DNA of 64,000 nucleotides from DASRDR01 sp035550795. Its GTDB lineage: Bacteria > Methylomirabilota > Methylomirabilia > Rokubacteriales > DASRDR01. Position 1 is the stretch's first letter, and each line of letters opens with the position of its first letter. This document shows positions 17,591 through 28,015 of the stretch, in pieces. A program made the position numbers and the translations under genes. The stretch is taken from NCBI GenBank assembly GCA_035550795.1, contig DASZOL010000017.1, positions 13,303-77,302 of the forward strand, in the 5' to 3' direction. The notes under the pieces were generated by a model, which saw only the letters and a program-made list of their open reading frames with translations, did not search any database and was not told where the DNA came from.

Positions 17591-18484
17591 TCACGGCAGG
17601 GAGAGCCGGCCCGTGAGCACGATGACTGCCTGGCCGCCGACCCGGACACGGGTGGCGCGGCCAGGGACACCGTGCACCTCGACGGCGATCCGCCCGGGCC
17701 GGCCCTGGAAGTCGCCCTGCTCGCCCCGGAACCGCGCCACCCCGTCGGCGGCCCCGAGACCGCCCGTCTCCCAGAGCCACACGCCGATGGCCGCGTGCGA
17801 GGACCCGGTCGCGGGATCCTCCGGGATCCCGACGTGCGGGATGAAGTTCCGGGTGTGGGTGAGAGCGCCCGGCTCGCGCGACTCGCGCGCCGTGAGAACG
17901 ACCCCGCGAACCCCGCGCTCTCGAGCGAGCCGCCCGAGGGATGCCAGGTCGGGCGCGAGCAGACGGAGCGCCTCGAGCCCGGCCACCGGGATCAGCAGGT
18001 CCTGCTCGGACGTGCGCGCGGGCGGGGCCCACCGGGCGACGGCGCTCGCGGGCAGCCCGAGAACGTCCAGAAACGGCGCGAGGTCGCCAGCCTCCGGCGC
18101 CCAGCGCGGGCAGTCCGGCTCGAACCACGCGGTCCGTGACGCGGGCGCCCCCTCGATCGCGATCGCGAGACGGTGGCGCGGGTGGACGAAGGTGAGCTCG
18201 CCTCGCGGGGCCTCACCGCGCGCCGCAAGCACGTGGGCCGCCGCCACCGTGCCGTGTCCGCAGAGCGTCAGCTCGACTCCGGCCGGCGAGAACCAGCGGA
18301 GCCCGCGCTCGCCGCCGCACACGGGCGGCTGGAGGAAGGCGGTGGCCGGCCGCGCCATCTCCACGGCGACGCCTCGCATCGCGACCTCGTCGAGGCCGCT
18401 CGCATCGGGCACGACCGCGGCCGGGTTGCCGGTGAACGGGGTGGACGTGAAGACGTCAACGAGGACGACCTCGACCGCTCTCAC
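17591..18484 (-). CDS. PhzF-family isomerase-like protein lacking the catalytic glutamate
   Basis: The protein has 297 residues, the normal PhzF length, with both halves of the two-barrel fold: TPFTGNPAAVV at 15-25, ELTLCGHGTVAAAHVL in the first half, and IPHVGIPEDPATGSSHAAIG in the second. In active PhzF proteins the acid-base Glu sits in SETAF; here the segment reads ARPATAF, with Ala at residue 47 in its place. The protein may therefore bind a ligand without isomerising it, or use another residue. It follows the XRE-cupin regulator gene in the aromatic cluster. The role is unknown. Confidence 0.82.
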   Translation of the reverse strand: MRAVEVVLVDVFTSTPFTGNPAAVVPDASGLDEVAMRGVAVEMARPATAFLQPPVCGGERGLRWFSPAGVELTLCGHGTVAAAHVLAARGEAPRGELTFVHPRHRLAIAIEGAPASRTAWFEPDCPRWAPEAGDLAPFLDVLGLPASAVARWAPPARTSEQDLLIPVAGLEALRLLAPDLASLGRLARERGVRGVVLTARESREPGALTHTRNFIPHVGIPEDPATGSSHAAIGVWLWETGGLGAADGVARFRGEQGDFQGRPGRIAVEVHGVPGRATRVRVGGQAVIVLTGRLSLP

Positions 18485-18566
18485 CTCGCTACCCTCGCGC
18501 CGCCCTCGTTGATCGGATGGCCTTCGGCCTTTGGCGGCTTGCGACAGGCCTGCGGCCGGCTGGCGA

Positions 18567-19121
18567 TCACGCGTCCTTGCCCGTGATCACCCAGAGCGTC
18601 CGCGCCGTGCCCGAGCCGACGTTCTCCCACGTGTGTGGAACGCCCCCGTCCAGAAACGCCGAGTCGCCCGTCTCAAGGAGGTGGCGCTCGCCGTTGTACT
18701 GGAGGGCGATCTTCCCCTCGATGACGTACATGAGCTTCATCTGACCCGGCTCGATCAGGACGCGCTCGGGGGGCACGCTCGCGCCCCGCCGGCCGAGCGT
18801 CGAGACGACCGCGCGCACCTTGCCCCGGAAGAGGCCGGCCGCCAGGACCTCCCAGCGCTCGGTCGACCCGTCGAAGCTGACGACCGCGTAGTCCTTCCGC
18901 CGCCCGAGGTGCAGTTGGCCGTTCGGGGCCTGCTCGAAGAAGGCCCCGATCGGAACACCGAGGGCGCTCGCCAGCCGCCCCAGGGTGTGAAGGGACGGCG
19001 TCAGCTTGTCGGACTCGATCTGGGACACCAGGCTCGGCGTGAGCCCGGCGGTCCCCGCCAGCGCCTTCTGCCGGATGCCGCGATCCGTCCGCAGCCCACG
19101 GATCCGCGCCCCGAGGGACAC
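18567..19121 (-). CDS. XRE-family helix-turn-helix regulator with C-terminal cupin domain
   Basis: The protein has 184 residues. The N-terminal HTH spans about 5-60 (IRGLRTDRGIRQKALAGTAG and LTPSLVSQIESDKLTPSL). A cupin barrel occupies 110-180, with VLIEPGQMKLMYVIEGKIAL and LETGDSAFLDGGVPHTWEN. Such proteins bind DNA and sense a small molecule in the cupin. The GTG start at 19121 is 3 nt after the boxB stop codon. Other box/bzd operons are usually controlled by BoxR/BzdR, an HTH joined to a shikimate-kinase-like domain, so a cupin would be a different sensor doing the same job. I infer control of this aromatic cluster, perhaps through sites at 27017-27053. Confidence 0.9.
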   Translation of the reverse strand: MSLGARIRGLRTDRGIRQKALAGTAGLTPSLVSQIESDKLTPSLHTLGRLASALGVPIGAFFEQAPNGQLHLGRRKDYAVVSFDGSTERWEVLAAGLFRGKVRAVVSTLGRRGASVPPERVLIEPGQMKLMYVIEGKIALQYNGERHLLETGDSAFLDGGVPHTWENVGSGTARTLWVITGKDA

Positions 19122-19124
19122 CGG

Positions 19125-20536
19125 TCAGCTCCGGACGTACTCGAAGTCGACGGGATTCCCGTTGATCCCGCGGGCGGGCGGCGCGATCCAGCTGGCGAAC
19201 TTGCCGCGCTCGACGACCGGGGCCATCAGGCTCTGCACGAACGCCTTGTCGTTCTCCGTTGGCAGCCACTCCCCGTGTCGCGCGTCCCACTCCGCCTGGC
19301 TGACCACCCGGCCGTCGGGCGACACGCGCGCCTCCGCGAATGCCCCGATCGCCCGGTGGAAGCCGCGATGGGGTAGCCGGAGCTCCAAATCGACCCCGTG
19401 CTTCCGGATCGTCTCGTTCCAGCGGTCGACGCCGCGCTGGCAGTCCGCGACGTAATCGTCCCGAAGGCGCTCGTTGAGCGCGGTCAGCGCCGCCTCCTCC
19501 CGCGTCACGACACGCTCGCCGTCGAGCTGGGTCACCGGGTACGTCGCGTCCGCGAGCACGTGGTCGTCGGTCTTCTTGCCCTCCTCGAACCGGCCCTTGA
19601 GGCCCGCGGTGTAGAAGTTGGCGGCGTTGGTCGAGATCTCGCCCCCGAACAGGTCGATCGAGACGGAGAAGTGAAAGTTCAGGTAGCGCTGGATCGTGGC
19701 CAGGTCGATGACCCCGTGCTTCCGGACGTCGTCCGTGCGATGCTCCCGCATCGCCTCGCAGGTGCGCTGGACGACCCGTCCCAGGCCTGCCTCGCCGACG
19801 AACATGTGGTGCGCTTCCTCGGTCAGCATGAAGCGGCAGGTGCGGGATAGCGGATCGAACCCGCTCTCGGCGAGGCTCGCGAGCTGATACTTGCCGTCCC
19901 GGTCGGTGAAGTAGGTGAACATGAAGAACGAGAGCCAATCGGGCGTCTTCTCGTTGAACGCGCCAAGGATGCGCGGCTTGTCCTGGTCCCCCGAATGACG
20001 CTGGAGCAGCGCCTCCGCCTCCTCCCGGCCGTCGCGGCCGAAGTGCGCGTGAAGGAGGTACACCATCGCCCAGAGGTGCCGGCCCTCCTCCACGTTGACC
20101 TGGAAGAGGTTGCGCAGGTCGTAGAGCGACGGGCACGTTCGCCCGAGTTGGCGCTGCTGCTCCACCGACGCGGGCTCGGTGTCGCCCTGCGTGACGATCA
20201 GCCGCCGCAGCGTGCCGCGGTGCTCCCCCGGGACGTCCTGCCACGCCGCCTGGCCACGGTGGGCTCCGAAGCCGATCGTGCGCCCCGGCTCGGGCTCGGC
20301 GAGGAAGATGCCCCACCGGTACTCAGGCATCCGCACGTAGTCGAAGTGCGCCCATCCCTGCGCATCCACGCTGATCGCCGTGCGGAGGTAGACGTCCCTC
20401 GCCTGGAACCCCTCGGGCCCCATCTCGTGCCACCACTGGAGGAACCGCGGCTGCCACTCCTCGAGCGCCCGCAGGAGGCGCCGGTCCTCGTGGAGGCGGA
20501 CGTTGTTCGGGATGCGCTCCTGGTAGTCGACCGCCA

Positions 20537-20537
<1 letters not shown>
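19125..20537 (-). CDS. boxB: Benzoyl-CoA 2,3-epoxidase subunit B
   Basis: The protein has 470 residues, as usual for BoxB. It is the di-iron oxygenase that converts benzoyl-CoA to 2,3-epoxybenzoyl-CoA using O2 and electrons from BoxA. Iron-ligand regions are visible as NVEEGRHLWAM (E150, H153) and LTEEAHHMFVGE (E240, H243), separated by the typical helical spacing. The ATG overlaps the boxC stop by one base (TGATG), giving translational coupling. boxA, the NADPH-dependent reductase, is not in the window, so electrons must come from a reductase encoded elsewhere. Confidence 0.95.
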
Positions 20538-22219
<1,682 letters not shown>

Positions 22220-22229
22220 GGGACCCTCG

Positions 22230-22994
22230 TCAGTCGACCCGCGACTCGTCGCGGTACATGACCTTGTGGCGCGTCGTCTTGATCCACGCGTCGATGTCGG
22301 CGTCGGTCATGAACGCCTCGGGGTCGAAGCGGCCCCAGCTCATGATCTGCGCGAGCGACTTCTTCCACCGCTTGTAGGACGGCTTGGCCGGCGGCCCGAA
22401 GCACATGATGTCGATCACGTCGAGCGCGTCCGGAACCCCCAGCAGGGGCTTGACCTGCCGCTGGATCTCCTCCTGCCCGATCGCGGTGATCCACCACACG
22501 GCGTACCCGAGCGCCGCAGCCGCCAGGTGGGCCGACATCGTGGAGGCGGCCACGCTCTGGAGCAGGATCCGCTCGGCGTTCCTCTTGTAGAGCCGGTCGA
22601 GCTCCGAGTCGTCGTTCAGGACGGGAAACGCCCGGATGAAGCGGAAGTCGGCGACGATCACGACCAGGCCGGGAGCGGTCTTGACGCCGTTGTAGTTGGG
22701 CGTCGGGAACCCCATTCGGAGCTTCGCCCGGTGCTGCTGCTCCGCGACGAACAGCTCCCCGATCCGCCGCTTGACCCCGGGGTCGGTCACCACGACGTAG
22801 TGCCAGGGCTGGGCGTTCGCGCCGGAGGGAGCGTGGCGGGCGGCCTCCAGGATCATCCCGAAGTGCTCGCGCGGGACCTCGTACGGGGCGAAGGCCCGGT
22901 TGGTCATCCTCGCGCGCACCACCTCCATCAGCACCTCGTAGCGCGCGAGGTTGTTGAACGGGGCGGCTGGAACCGCGGCGGCCTGCCCGAACAT
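22230..22994 (-). CDS. Nitroreductase-family FMN oxidoreductase
   Basis: The protein has 254 residues. ATG at 22994 has a strong AGGAGG 8 nt upstream. The nitroreductase fold shows RMTNRAFAPYEVPREHF, EAARHAPSGANAQPWHYVVV (FMN site) and a C-terminal AALGYAVWWITAIG. It binds FMN and uses NAD(P)H. It sits between hcrB and boxC, spaced 38 and 10 bp, so it is part of the aromatic operon. Members of this family in similar clusters may act on unsaturated CoA intermediates or serve as electron-transfer partners; the sequence alone does not decide. Confidence 0.87.
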   Translation of the reverse strand: MFGQAAAVPAAPFNNLARYEVLMEVVRARMTNRAFAPYEVPREHFGMILEAARHAPSGANAQPWHYVVVTDPGVKRRIGELFVAEQQHRAKLRMGFPTPNYNGVKTAPGLVVIVADFRFIRAFPVLNDDSELDRLYKRNAERILLQSVAASTMSAHLAAAALGYAVWWITAIGQEEIQRQVKPLLGVPDALDVIDIMCFGPPAKPSYKRWKKSLAQIMSWGRFDPEAFMTDADIDAWIKTTRHKVMYRDESRVD

Positions 22995-23032
22995 GGCTCC
23001 CTCCTGTGTCACTCGCCGACCTCGCCTCGGGG

Positions 23033-24073
23033 CTACCGGGCCTCTTCCACCGCTCGCGCCGCCATCCCGGAGGGCCACAGCCCCTCGATGGGCAACCCGG
23101 CCAGCTCCCGGAGCGCGCGGGCCACGTAGACCCGCGTCATCCGCTTCCGATAGTGATAGACGAGGTCGGTGTTGTCGAGCGGCTTCGCCGGGCGGGCGGC
23201 GGCCTCGGCCGCCCGCGCGATGACCTCCGGATCAAGGCGCTGGCCGACGAGCGCGCGCGCGGCCTCCGGCACCTCGCGCGGCGTCGAGGCCACCGCCCCG
23301 AGCACGATCCGGGCCTCCCGGCACACGCCGGTCTCGAGGCGCACGGCGACCGCGACGCCGAGCACGGGGAAGTCGAACGCCCCGCGCCGCCGGAGCTTCC
23401 AGTACGTCGCGCGCCAGCCGTCGACGGGGGGAAGATGGAGCTCGGTCAGGATCTCGTCCGGCGCCTTGCCGAGATACTCGATGCCGTCGTCCCGGAAGAG
23501 CCCGGCGACCGGGATCCGGCGCTCGCCCGCCGGGCCGGCGAGGGTCACCTCGGCACCCAGCGCCCAGAGCACCGGCGCGGTGTCCGAGGACGACACGGCC
23601 CAGCAGCGCGGGCTGCCCGGCGCCACCAGGCAGATGTCGCCGTCCCTCTTCATGCAGAAGCCGATGGCCCGGCGCCACTCGTAGGACTGGTTGTAGTAGT
23701 TGCAGCGCGTGTCGACGCAGACGTTGCCGCCGAGCGTCCCCATGTTGCGGAGCTGGGGCGTCGAGACCACGCCGGCCGCCCGCGCGAGCGCGGGGTAGTG
23801 CGCGGCGATCTCCGGGTGCCCCGAGACCCGCGTGAGCGTCGCGGCGGCCCCCACGACCATGCCATCCCGCCCGCTGCCGTGGATCCTCGTAAGCTCCCGG
23901 ATGCCGCGCAGGCCGACCAGCACCCGCGGCTCCATCTGGAGGCGTTTCATGTTGGGGTAGAGATCGGTCCCGCCCGCCACCACCGCGGCCTCGCGGCCAT
24001 GCTCGCTCAGGAGCCGGACCGCTTCGTCGGTCCGCCGCGGGGCGAGGTACGTGAAGGGCGGCAGCCGCATCAT
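23033..24073 (-). CDS. hcrB: 4-hydroxybenzoyl-CoA reductase, beta (FAD, [4Fe-4S]) subunit
   Basis: The protein has 346 residues. The FAD-binding motif AAVVAGGTDLYPNMK and NMGTLGGNVCVDTRCN identify the medium subunit of the xanthine oxidase family. An insert of about 40 residues follows with cysteines C124, C140, C148 and C157; this 16/8/9 spacing is what I recall for the extra [4Fe-4S] cluster found in HcrB and not in ordinary CoxM/XdhB subunits. That cluster lets the enzyme take electrons from ferredoxin and run in the reductive direction. The start ATG overlaps the hcrA stop by 4 nt (ATGA). Confidence 0.92.
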   Translation of the reverse strand: MMRLPPFTYLAPRRTDEAVRLLSEHGREAAVVAGGTDLYPNMKRLQMEPRVLVGLRGIRELTRIHGSGRDGMVVGAAATLTRVSGHPEIAAHYPALARAAGVVSTPQLRNMGTLGGNVCVDTRCNYYNQSYEWRRAIGFCMKRDGDICLVAPGSPRCWAVSSSDTAPVLWALGAEVTLAGPAGERRIPVAGLFRDDGIEYLGKAPDEILTELHLPPVDGWRATYWKLRRRGAFDFPVLGVAVAVRLETGVCREARIVLGAVASTPREVPEAARALVGQRLDPEVIARAAEAAARPAKPLDNTDLVYHYRKRMTRVYVARALRELAGLPIEGLWPSGMAARAVEEAR

Positions 24074-26505
24074 CGGCGGATGGGCTCCTTCCCGTGGACG
24101 GCCCCGGCCGCGCGGCCTTCAGGATCGACCCAGGGCGGCGGGACGCGGATCGGGTCCGGGAAGCTGACGTGGGGCAGCCGCTCCGGCCCGACGCGCGGCG
24201 GCTTCCCCTGAGTCTTCAGGTCGAGCGCCTTCAGGATCTTCTCAGGGGTGATCGGCACCTCGTCGATCCGCACGCCAATCGCGTCGTAGACCGCGTTCGC
24301 CACCGCCGGGATGACCGGCAGGAGCGGGCCCTGGCCGGCTTCCTTGGCGCCGAACGGCCCCTCGGGGTCCCGCGTCTCGACGAGGAGTGTCGTGATCTCC
24401 GGCGTCTCGAGGGTCGTGGGGCTCTTGTACTCGAGGAGGGATGGGATCTTGTGGAGACCGTGGGCGCGGAAGGCCGACTCCTCCATGAGGGCCTCCCCGA
24501 GCCCCATGTAGATGGAGCCCTCGACCTGGCCCTCCACGAGGAGCGGGTTGATGGCCGTGCCCCCGTCGTGGGCGATCCAGACCCGCTCCACGCGGACATC
24601 GCCGGTTTCCCGATCGACCTCCAGCTCGACGGCGCAGGCGGAGTACGAGTACGCGGGGGTCGGGCCCACGCCCGAGCCCTTGAACTTGGCGGCGCGGCGC
24701 GGCGGCGTGTAGGAGCCCGCGGCGACGAGCGTCCCGTGCGCCGACTCCGCCAGCCGCGCCGCCTCATCGAAGGCGAGCGCCCGGCCCGGGTCGTCCCGCA
24801 CGAAGATCCGCCGGTCGCGCGCATCGAGGTCGTCGGGCGACGCCTCGAGCTTCTTCGCCGCCGCGGCGAACAGGGTGCCCCGGACCTTCTCGGCGGCTTC
24901 ACGGGCGGCGTTGCCTGTCATGAGCGTGACGCGCGAGGAGTACGAGCCCAGGTCCACCGGGGTCAGGTCCGTGTCGGCGGTGACAACCCGCACGTCTTCC
25001 GGCCGGACGCCGAGGACCTCGGCGACGACGTAGGCAAGGACCGAGTCGGATCCCTGGCCGATGTCGATCGAGCCGCAGAACGCCGCGACGCCGCCGCCAC
25101 GGTCGACCTTCAGCATGACGCCGGAGTGCGGCATGTCGTTCCAGTAGATCGGGAGCCCGGCCCCGGACAGGTACGCGGAGGCCGCGAAGCCGATCCCGCG
25201 GCCCGGGGGCAGCTTCCGGAACTTGTCGCGCCATCCGGACGCGTCCACCACGCGGTCGATGCAGTCGGAAAGGCCGCATGTCGTCACGGTCAGGTGGTTG
25301 ACCGTTTTCTCGTGCTCGGGCACGACGGCGCGCCGCCGCATCGCCGCCGGGTCCAGGCCGAGCTCCGCGGCGATCTTGTCGAGGTGGACCTCCAGAGCAA
25401 AGCGGGGCTGCGGCGTTCCGTGACCGCGCTTGGGACCGCACGGAGGCTTGTTCGTGAAGACGCGGCACCCTTCGAACTTGTATCGCGCGATCCGGTACGT
25501 GACGGTCTGGAGCGCGCCGGTGTAGAACGTGGACGCGACGCCATATGAACCGTACGCTCCGCCGTCGAGCCACGTCCGGAAGTGCAGCGCGAGGATCTCG
25601 CCGTCCTTCCGGACACCAGACCGGACCCACATGAGGACCGGGTGGCGGCCCCGGTGCGTGTAGAAGACCTCCTCGCGGGTGAGAGTCGTCTTGACCGGCC
25701 GGCCCGTGAGCTGAGCCAGCCGCGCGACGACCATCTCGTGGCTGAAGGGGTCGGACTTGCCTCCGAAGCCGCCGCCGTTCGGCGTCGCGATCACGCGCAC
25801 GTGACTCATGGGCACGCCGAGGACCTTCCCGAGCGCGCGGTGAACATAGTGCGGCGTCTGGGTCGAAGACCAGAGGGTGAGCTTCCCGTCCGGGGTCCAC
25901 TGGGCGACGGCGGCGTGCTGCTCCATCGGGAGGTGCGTGTTTCCCTCGAAGAAGAAGACGTCCTCGCGGACCAGGTCGGCCTCGCGGAACCCCTCCTCGA
26001 CGTCGCCGAACTCGAGAGAGACGAGCTTGTGGATGTTGTGCCCGTCGCCGTACTCGTGGATCCGGTGGGACCCCTCCCGGAGCGCGGCCTCGATCGACAT
26101 CAGCGAATCCAGCGGCGCGTACTCCACCTCGATCAGCCGGGCGGCCGCCTCCGCGGTCTCCTCGTCCACGGCGGCGACGGCCGCCACGGGGTCCCCCACG
26201 AACCGGACCTTCTCCACGCAGAGCGGCTCCTCGTCCTGGCTCACGGGCATGATCCCGAACCGGACGGGCCGGAAATCCCGCCCCGTGATGACCGCGTAGA
26301 CTCCGGACAGGGCCGCCGCCCGCGCCGTGTCGATCCGGCGGATGAGGGCGTGCGGATGCTGGGCTCGCAGGAGCTTCGCGTACGCCATGCGCGGGAGGGC
26401 GAGGTCGTCCGCGAAGCGCGTCTCGCCGGTCACCTTCGCCCAGGCGTCGACCTTCGGAAGCCGATGCCCGACGACGGACAGGGGCCGCCCGGACGGGTTA
26501 CTCAC
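24070..26505 (-). CDS. hcrA: 4-hydroxybenzoyl-CoA reductase, alpha (molybdopterin) subunit
   Basis: The protein has 811 residues. GTG at 26505 overlaps the hcrC stop by 4 nt (GTGA) and is followed by the family start VGHRLPKVDAWAKVTGETRFADD. The Mo-cofactor domains show GGGFGGKSDPF and, near the C-terminus, GPFGAKEAGQGPLLP, with the catalytic Glu of GAKEAGQGP. It removes the para hydroxyl of 4-hydroxybenzoyl-CoA reductively, giving benzoyl-CoA, inside the (alpha beta gamma)2 complex. The neighbouring hcrB with its [4Fe-4S] loop supports this over a carbon monoxide or xanthine dehydrogenase. Confidence 0.92.
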   Translation of the reverse strand: MSNPSGRPLSVVGHRLPKVDAWAKVTGETRFADDLALPRMAYAKLLRAQHPHALIRRIDTARAAALSGVYAVITGRDFRPVRFGIMPVSQDEEPLCVEKVRFVGDPVAAVAAVDEETAEAAARLIEVEYAPLDSLMSIEAALREGSHRIHEYGDGHNIHKLVSLEFGDVEEGFREADLVREDVFFFEGNTHLPMEQHAAVAQWTPDGKLTLWSSTQTPHYVHRALGKVLGVPMSHVRVIATPNGGGFGGKSDPFSHEMVVARLAQLTGRPVKTTLTREEVFYTHRGRHPVLMWVRSGVRKDGEILALHFRTWLDGGAYGSYGVASTFYTGALQTVTYRIARYKFEGCRVFTNKPPCGPKRGHGTPQPRFALEVHLDKIAAELGLDPAAMRRRAVVPEHEKTVNHLTVTTCGLSDCIDRVVDASGWRDKFRKLPPGRGIGFAASAYLSGAGLPIYWNDMPHSGVMLKVDRGGGVAAFCGSIDIGQGSDSVLAYVVAEVLGVRPEDVRVVTADTDLTPVDLGSYSSRVTLMTGNAAREAAEKVRGTLFAAAAKKLEASPDDLDARDRRIFVRDDPGRALAFDEAARLAESAHGTLVAAGSYTPPRRAAKFKGSGVGPTPAYSYSACAVELEVDRETGDVRVERVWIAHDGGTAINPLLVEGQVEGSIYMGLGEALMEESAFRAHGLHKIPSLLEYKSPTTLETPEITTLLVETRDPEGPFGAKEAGQGPLLPVIPAVANAVYDAIGVRIDEVPITPEKILKALDLKTQGKPPRVGPERLPHVSFPDPIRVPPPWVDPEGRAAGAVHGKEPIRR

Positions 26506-26996
26506 GGGCGCGGCTCCCCGGCGCTCTCGGCGACCATCCGAGCGGCGGCGAGCTCGACGGCGTCGAGGATCTTCGTGTACCCCGTGCAGCGGCAGAGATT
26601 CCCGGCCAGCGCGGCCCGGATGGCATCGCGGTCGGGCCGGGGGTCCGCGCCGAGCAGCGCCTTGGCGGTGAGAAGGATCCCCGGCGTGCAGTACCCGCAC
26701 TGCGCGGCCCCGAGCTCCGCGAAGGCCTGCTGCAGCGGGTCGAGGCGTCCCCCCTCGGCCAGGCCCTCCACCGTCAGGATGTCGGAGGCCTGGCATTCGA
26801 CCGCGAGGGCCAGGCACGAGAGTATCGGCTGGCCGTCCACGAGCACGGTGCAGGTCCCGCACTCACCCAGCTCGCAGCCGTGCTTGGTCCCCGGGAGTCC
26901 GAGGTCCTCGCGCAGCACCTCGAGGAGGGTCCGGTGGACGGGCGCCGCGACCTCGCGACGGTCCCCGTTCACGGTCAGGGTCATGAGGGTTCGCAT
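26502..26996 (-). CDS. hcrC: 4-hydroxybenzoyl-CoA reductase, gamma ([2Fe-2S]) subunit
   Basis: The protein has 164 residues from ATG at 26996, with GGCGGAG upstream. The plant-type [2Fe-2S] cluster is bound by C41, C46, C49 and C61 (CELGECGTCTVLVDGQ), and the second cluster by C100, C103, C135 and C137 (CGYCTPG and NLCRCTGY). This is the small electron-transfer subunit of the molybdenum hydroxylase family, first gene of the transcription unit hcrC-hcrA-hcrB. An AT-rich leader with repeats lies upstream at 27017-27053. Confidence 0.93.
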   Translation of the reverse strand: MRTLMTLTVNGDRREVAAPVHRTLLEVLREDLGLPGTKHGCELGECGTCTVLVDGQPILSCLALAVECQASDILTVEGLAEGGRLDPLQQAFAELGAAQCGYCTPGILLTAKALLGADPRPDRDAIRAALAGNLCRCTGYTKILDAVELAAARMVAESAGEPRP

Positions 26997-27016
26997 GGCG
27001 CTCCGCCAGGGTGGAT

Positions 27017-27053
27017 GTTCAGGGTCAATGAAACCACTTAATGAATACTGAAC
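27017..27053. promoter_or_regulatory. AT-rich repeat-bearing control region upstream of hcrC
   Basis: This stretch is markedly AT-rich in a 70% GC context. It contains the inverted pair GTTCAG (27017-27022) and CTGAAC (27048-27053), enclosing direct repeats TCAATGAA (27025-27032) and TTAATGAA (27038-27045). It is 21 bp upstream of the hcrC start. This is the pattern of an operator overlapping a promoter; the nearby XRE-cupin regulator is a candidate binder. No unambiguous -35/-10 pair could be chosen. Confidence 0.45.
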
Positions 27054-27280
27054 CTGGAATCCGCCTGTCAACCCCGACCTGCCGCCTCTCTCGGAGCCGG
27101 CCTCGCCGTGTGCCCAAGACGCCGGCCCGATCCGGCCGAGGACGTGCGCCAACGAGCCAGGCTGCGCGCCGGGCCGGGTCCGCTCCGGGGGTCGCCCTCC
27201 CAGCGGGCCCCCTCGCGACCTCGACGGCGCCCGGCGCGCCATCGGGGGTCGATCCGGATCCGAGAGCCGAGCCGCGTAGA

Positions 27281-27715
27281 CTAGGCGGAGGGCACCTGGT
27301 AGAGGTACTCGTGAAGGTAACGGAGCTCCTCACCCTGGTCGTCGATGTGGACCCGCATCAGGTCCCGGATCGAGAGCATGGAAAGGAGCCTGCCGTCGCT
27401 CACGACCGGCAGGTGCCGGATGTTCGCCTGGTCCATCTTGGACATGGCCGACTGGTAGTCCTCGTCCGCATCGGCGACGACGAGATCCGTCGTCATGACG
27501 TCGGCGACCCGCACCCCGCCCGGATCCAGCCCCCGGGCCACCACCCGTCGCGTCACGTCGCGCTCGGAGAAGACACCGACCAGTCGGTCCCCGTCAACGA
27601 CGGACACGATCCCGACGTTCTCGGCCGCCATCAACCGCGTGGCCTCGGCGACGGTCGCGTGACGCGGCAGCGCGAACACGAATCCCGGCCGCATGATGTC
27701 GCGCAGCTTCTTCAT
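27281..27715 (-). CDS. CBS-domain pair protein
   Basis: The protein has 144 residues from ATG at 27715 (GAGGTG upstream). It consists of two CBS motifs: KLRDIMRPGFVFALPRHAT...LVGVFSERDVTRRVV, then VADVMTTDLVVADADEDYQ...LLSMLSIRDLMRVH. A CBS pair usually binds an adenine nucleotide or S-adenosyl compound and acts as a cytoplasmic energy sensor. No catalytic domain is attached, so it would act in trans. No partner is evident from the neighbours. Confidence 0.9.
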   Translation of the reverse strand: MKKLRDIMRPGFVFALPRHATVAEATRLMAAENVGIVSVVDGDRLVGVFSERDVTRRVVARGLDPGGVRVADVMTTDLVVADADEDYQSAMSKMDQANIRHLPVVSDGRLLSMLSIRDLMRVHIDDQGEELRYLHEYLYQVPSA

Positions 27716-27893
27716 CCCGGCACCTCGGGCCGGCCCGCGATCCTCCGCAGACACGAACGCCCCCGACGGTCATCACCTTGACCAGCGGGGGCGCTAGACT
27801 CCCGTCCGGGAAACCGCGTCAGGAACATTCTCTGTCCCCTCAGCCGGACTGTCTCTTCGTCGATGGTATGACGAGGGCGCCTGCAGGGTCAAC

Positions 27894-27915
27894 GTCTCGC
27901 TCGTGTCTCGCTCGT
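27894..27915. repeat. Two tandem copies of an 11-bp unit
   Basis: GTCTCGCTCGT occurs twice head to tail (27894-27904, 27905-27915) in the 27716-28015 intergenic region. Apart from this and a TTGACC hexamer on the minus strand, I see nothing in that stretch. Confidence 0.5.
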
Positions 27916-28015
27916 GTCCACGCAGGTCTCGCCGGCCTCCCGCCGGTCGCGCCGGGACAGCCCAGCCGGCGCTCCCACCGCGCAGGAAGCGCTCACCCGC
28001 GTCAGCCTCCAAACA

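Noticed and set aside
24070..26862. hcrA with a longer N-terminus (930 codons)
   Set aside because: The extra 119 codons lie over hcrC in another frame and are not protein-like; GTG at 26505 gives the 4-nt overlap and normal length.
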